64,000 nt of DNA, from positions 1 to 64,000 of the forward strand of contig NZ_FWXH01000013.1 in assembly GCF_900176305.1 (NCBI RefSeq), read 5' to 3'. The translations under genes were made by a program, and so were the position numbers. Shown piece after piece: positions 63,836 through 64,000 of the stretch. Numbering within the stretch: position 1 is the first letter of the stretch; each line of letters opens with the position of its first letter. The notes under the pieces are model-generated. The model had not been told where the DNA came from. It was given only the letters and a program-made list of their open reading frames with translations, and searched no databases. The DNA comes from Clostridium acidisoli DSM 12555. GTDB lineage: Bacteria > Bacillota > Clostridia > Clostridiales > Clostridiaceae.

Positions 63836-64000
63836 ATGAATTACGTCTATATTTTAAAATGCAAGGATGAAACACTATATACAGGATATACTAATGATTT
63901 AGATAACAGAATAAAAGTACATAACAGTGGGAAAGGGGCAAAATATACTAGGTGCAGGCTTCCTATAGAACTGATATATTTTGAGAAATATGAGACTAAA
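63836..64000 (+). CDS. GIY-YIG nuclease superfamily protein (UPF0213-like), 5' part
   Basis: The first 55 codons are present: [20 protein letters not shown], then [19 protein letters not shown]. This is the GIY-YIG motif (YVYIL...YTGYT) of the small UPF0213/YhbQ-like proteins, usually 85-100 aa. TTTGGAGATAC precedes the ATG. The gene runs off the window end, so the C-terminal residues were not seen. Confidence 0.92.
   Translation, partial: MNYVYILKCKDETLYTGYTNDLDNRIKVHNSGKGAKYTRCRLPIELIYFEKYETK

Overview
The window comes from a low-GC, anaerobic, endospore-forming Firmicute, most likely Clostridium sensu stricto. The evidence is strongly AT-rich DNA with strong Shine-Dalgarno sites and frequent GTG/TTG starts, a germinant-receptor operon, class III ribonucleotide reductase, ferredoxin, hybrid-cluster protein, Asp-tRNA(Asn) amidation genes with T-box control, and the ordered block tatD - yabE-like - rnmV - rsmA. 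I do not assign a species. No rRNA, tRNA or CRISPR array was seen. Almost all genes are on the + strand.

Layout. 1-7.4 kb is an accessory-looking stretch: tandem hairpin repeats, a DUF1697 gene, an ArsR regulator with palindromic operators and an MFS exporter, a decayed IS3-family transposase, an orphan class IIa bacteriocin immunity gene (enterocin A type), two GNAT acetyltransferases, a YdcF-like protein and an XRE regulator. 7.5-10.9 kb holds an M-box (Mg2+) riboswitch followed by a two-domain NitT/TauT-type ABC permease and its ATPase, with no substrate-binding protein. 11.1-16.6 kb is a germination receptor operon (B, small protein, A, C, small protein, second B). 16.7-25.1 kb carries a small membrane protein, a cold-shock protein, tatD, a YabE/3D-domain protein, rnmV, rsmA, three poorly characterised envelope-type proteins and an Mrp/Nbp35 ATPase. 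25.1-26.5 kb holds a structured repeat element, a ferredoxin and a convergent flavin reductase-like gene.

26.6-34.1 kb contains a fused sugar nucleotidyltransferase/mutase-like protein and then a T-box-controlled operon for indirect Asn-tRNA(Asn) synthesis (AspRS, GatC, GatA, GatB). 34.4-37.1 kb is nrdDG, with a candidate NrdR box. 37.2-42.9 kb has a two-component system followed by an RND permease. 43-48.6 kb has a CPBP protease, T-box(Ile)-ileS and a CcpA-like LacI regulator. 48.7-57.7 kb has a large SF1 helicase with a nuclease-like tail, a chemoreceptor, pepT, small membrane proteins, a broken mannose-1-phosphate guanylyltransferase fragment and a PAP2 phosphatase. 57.7-64 kb has a small ORF coupled to a serine recombinase, hcp preceded by a CRP-like palindrome, a class I glutamine amidotransferase-like hydrolase with an APC permease, a Crp/Fnr regulator that probably recognises that palindrome, a second copy of the structured repeat, and the start of a GIY-YIG protein running off the end.

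The most interesting points are the M-box in front of an SBP-less ABC transporter with a small leader ORF (a candidate undescribed Mg2+-responsive transport system), the two repeat elements whose hairpins show compensatory changes, the apparently dead mutase domain fused to a nucleotidyltransferase, the leaderless self-regulated ArsR gene, and the Crp/Fnr-hcp pairing. All calls are from reading the sequence; no database search was run.
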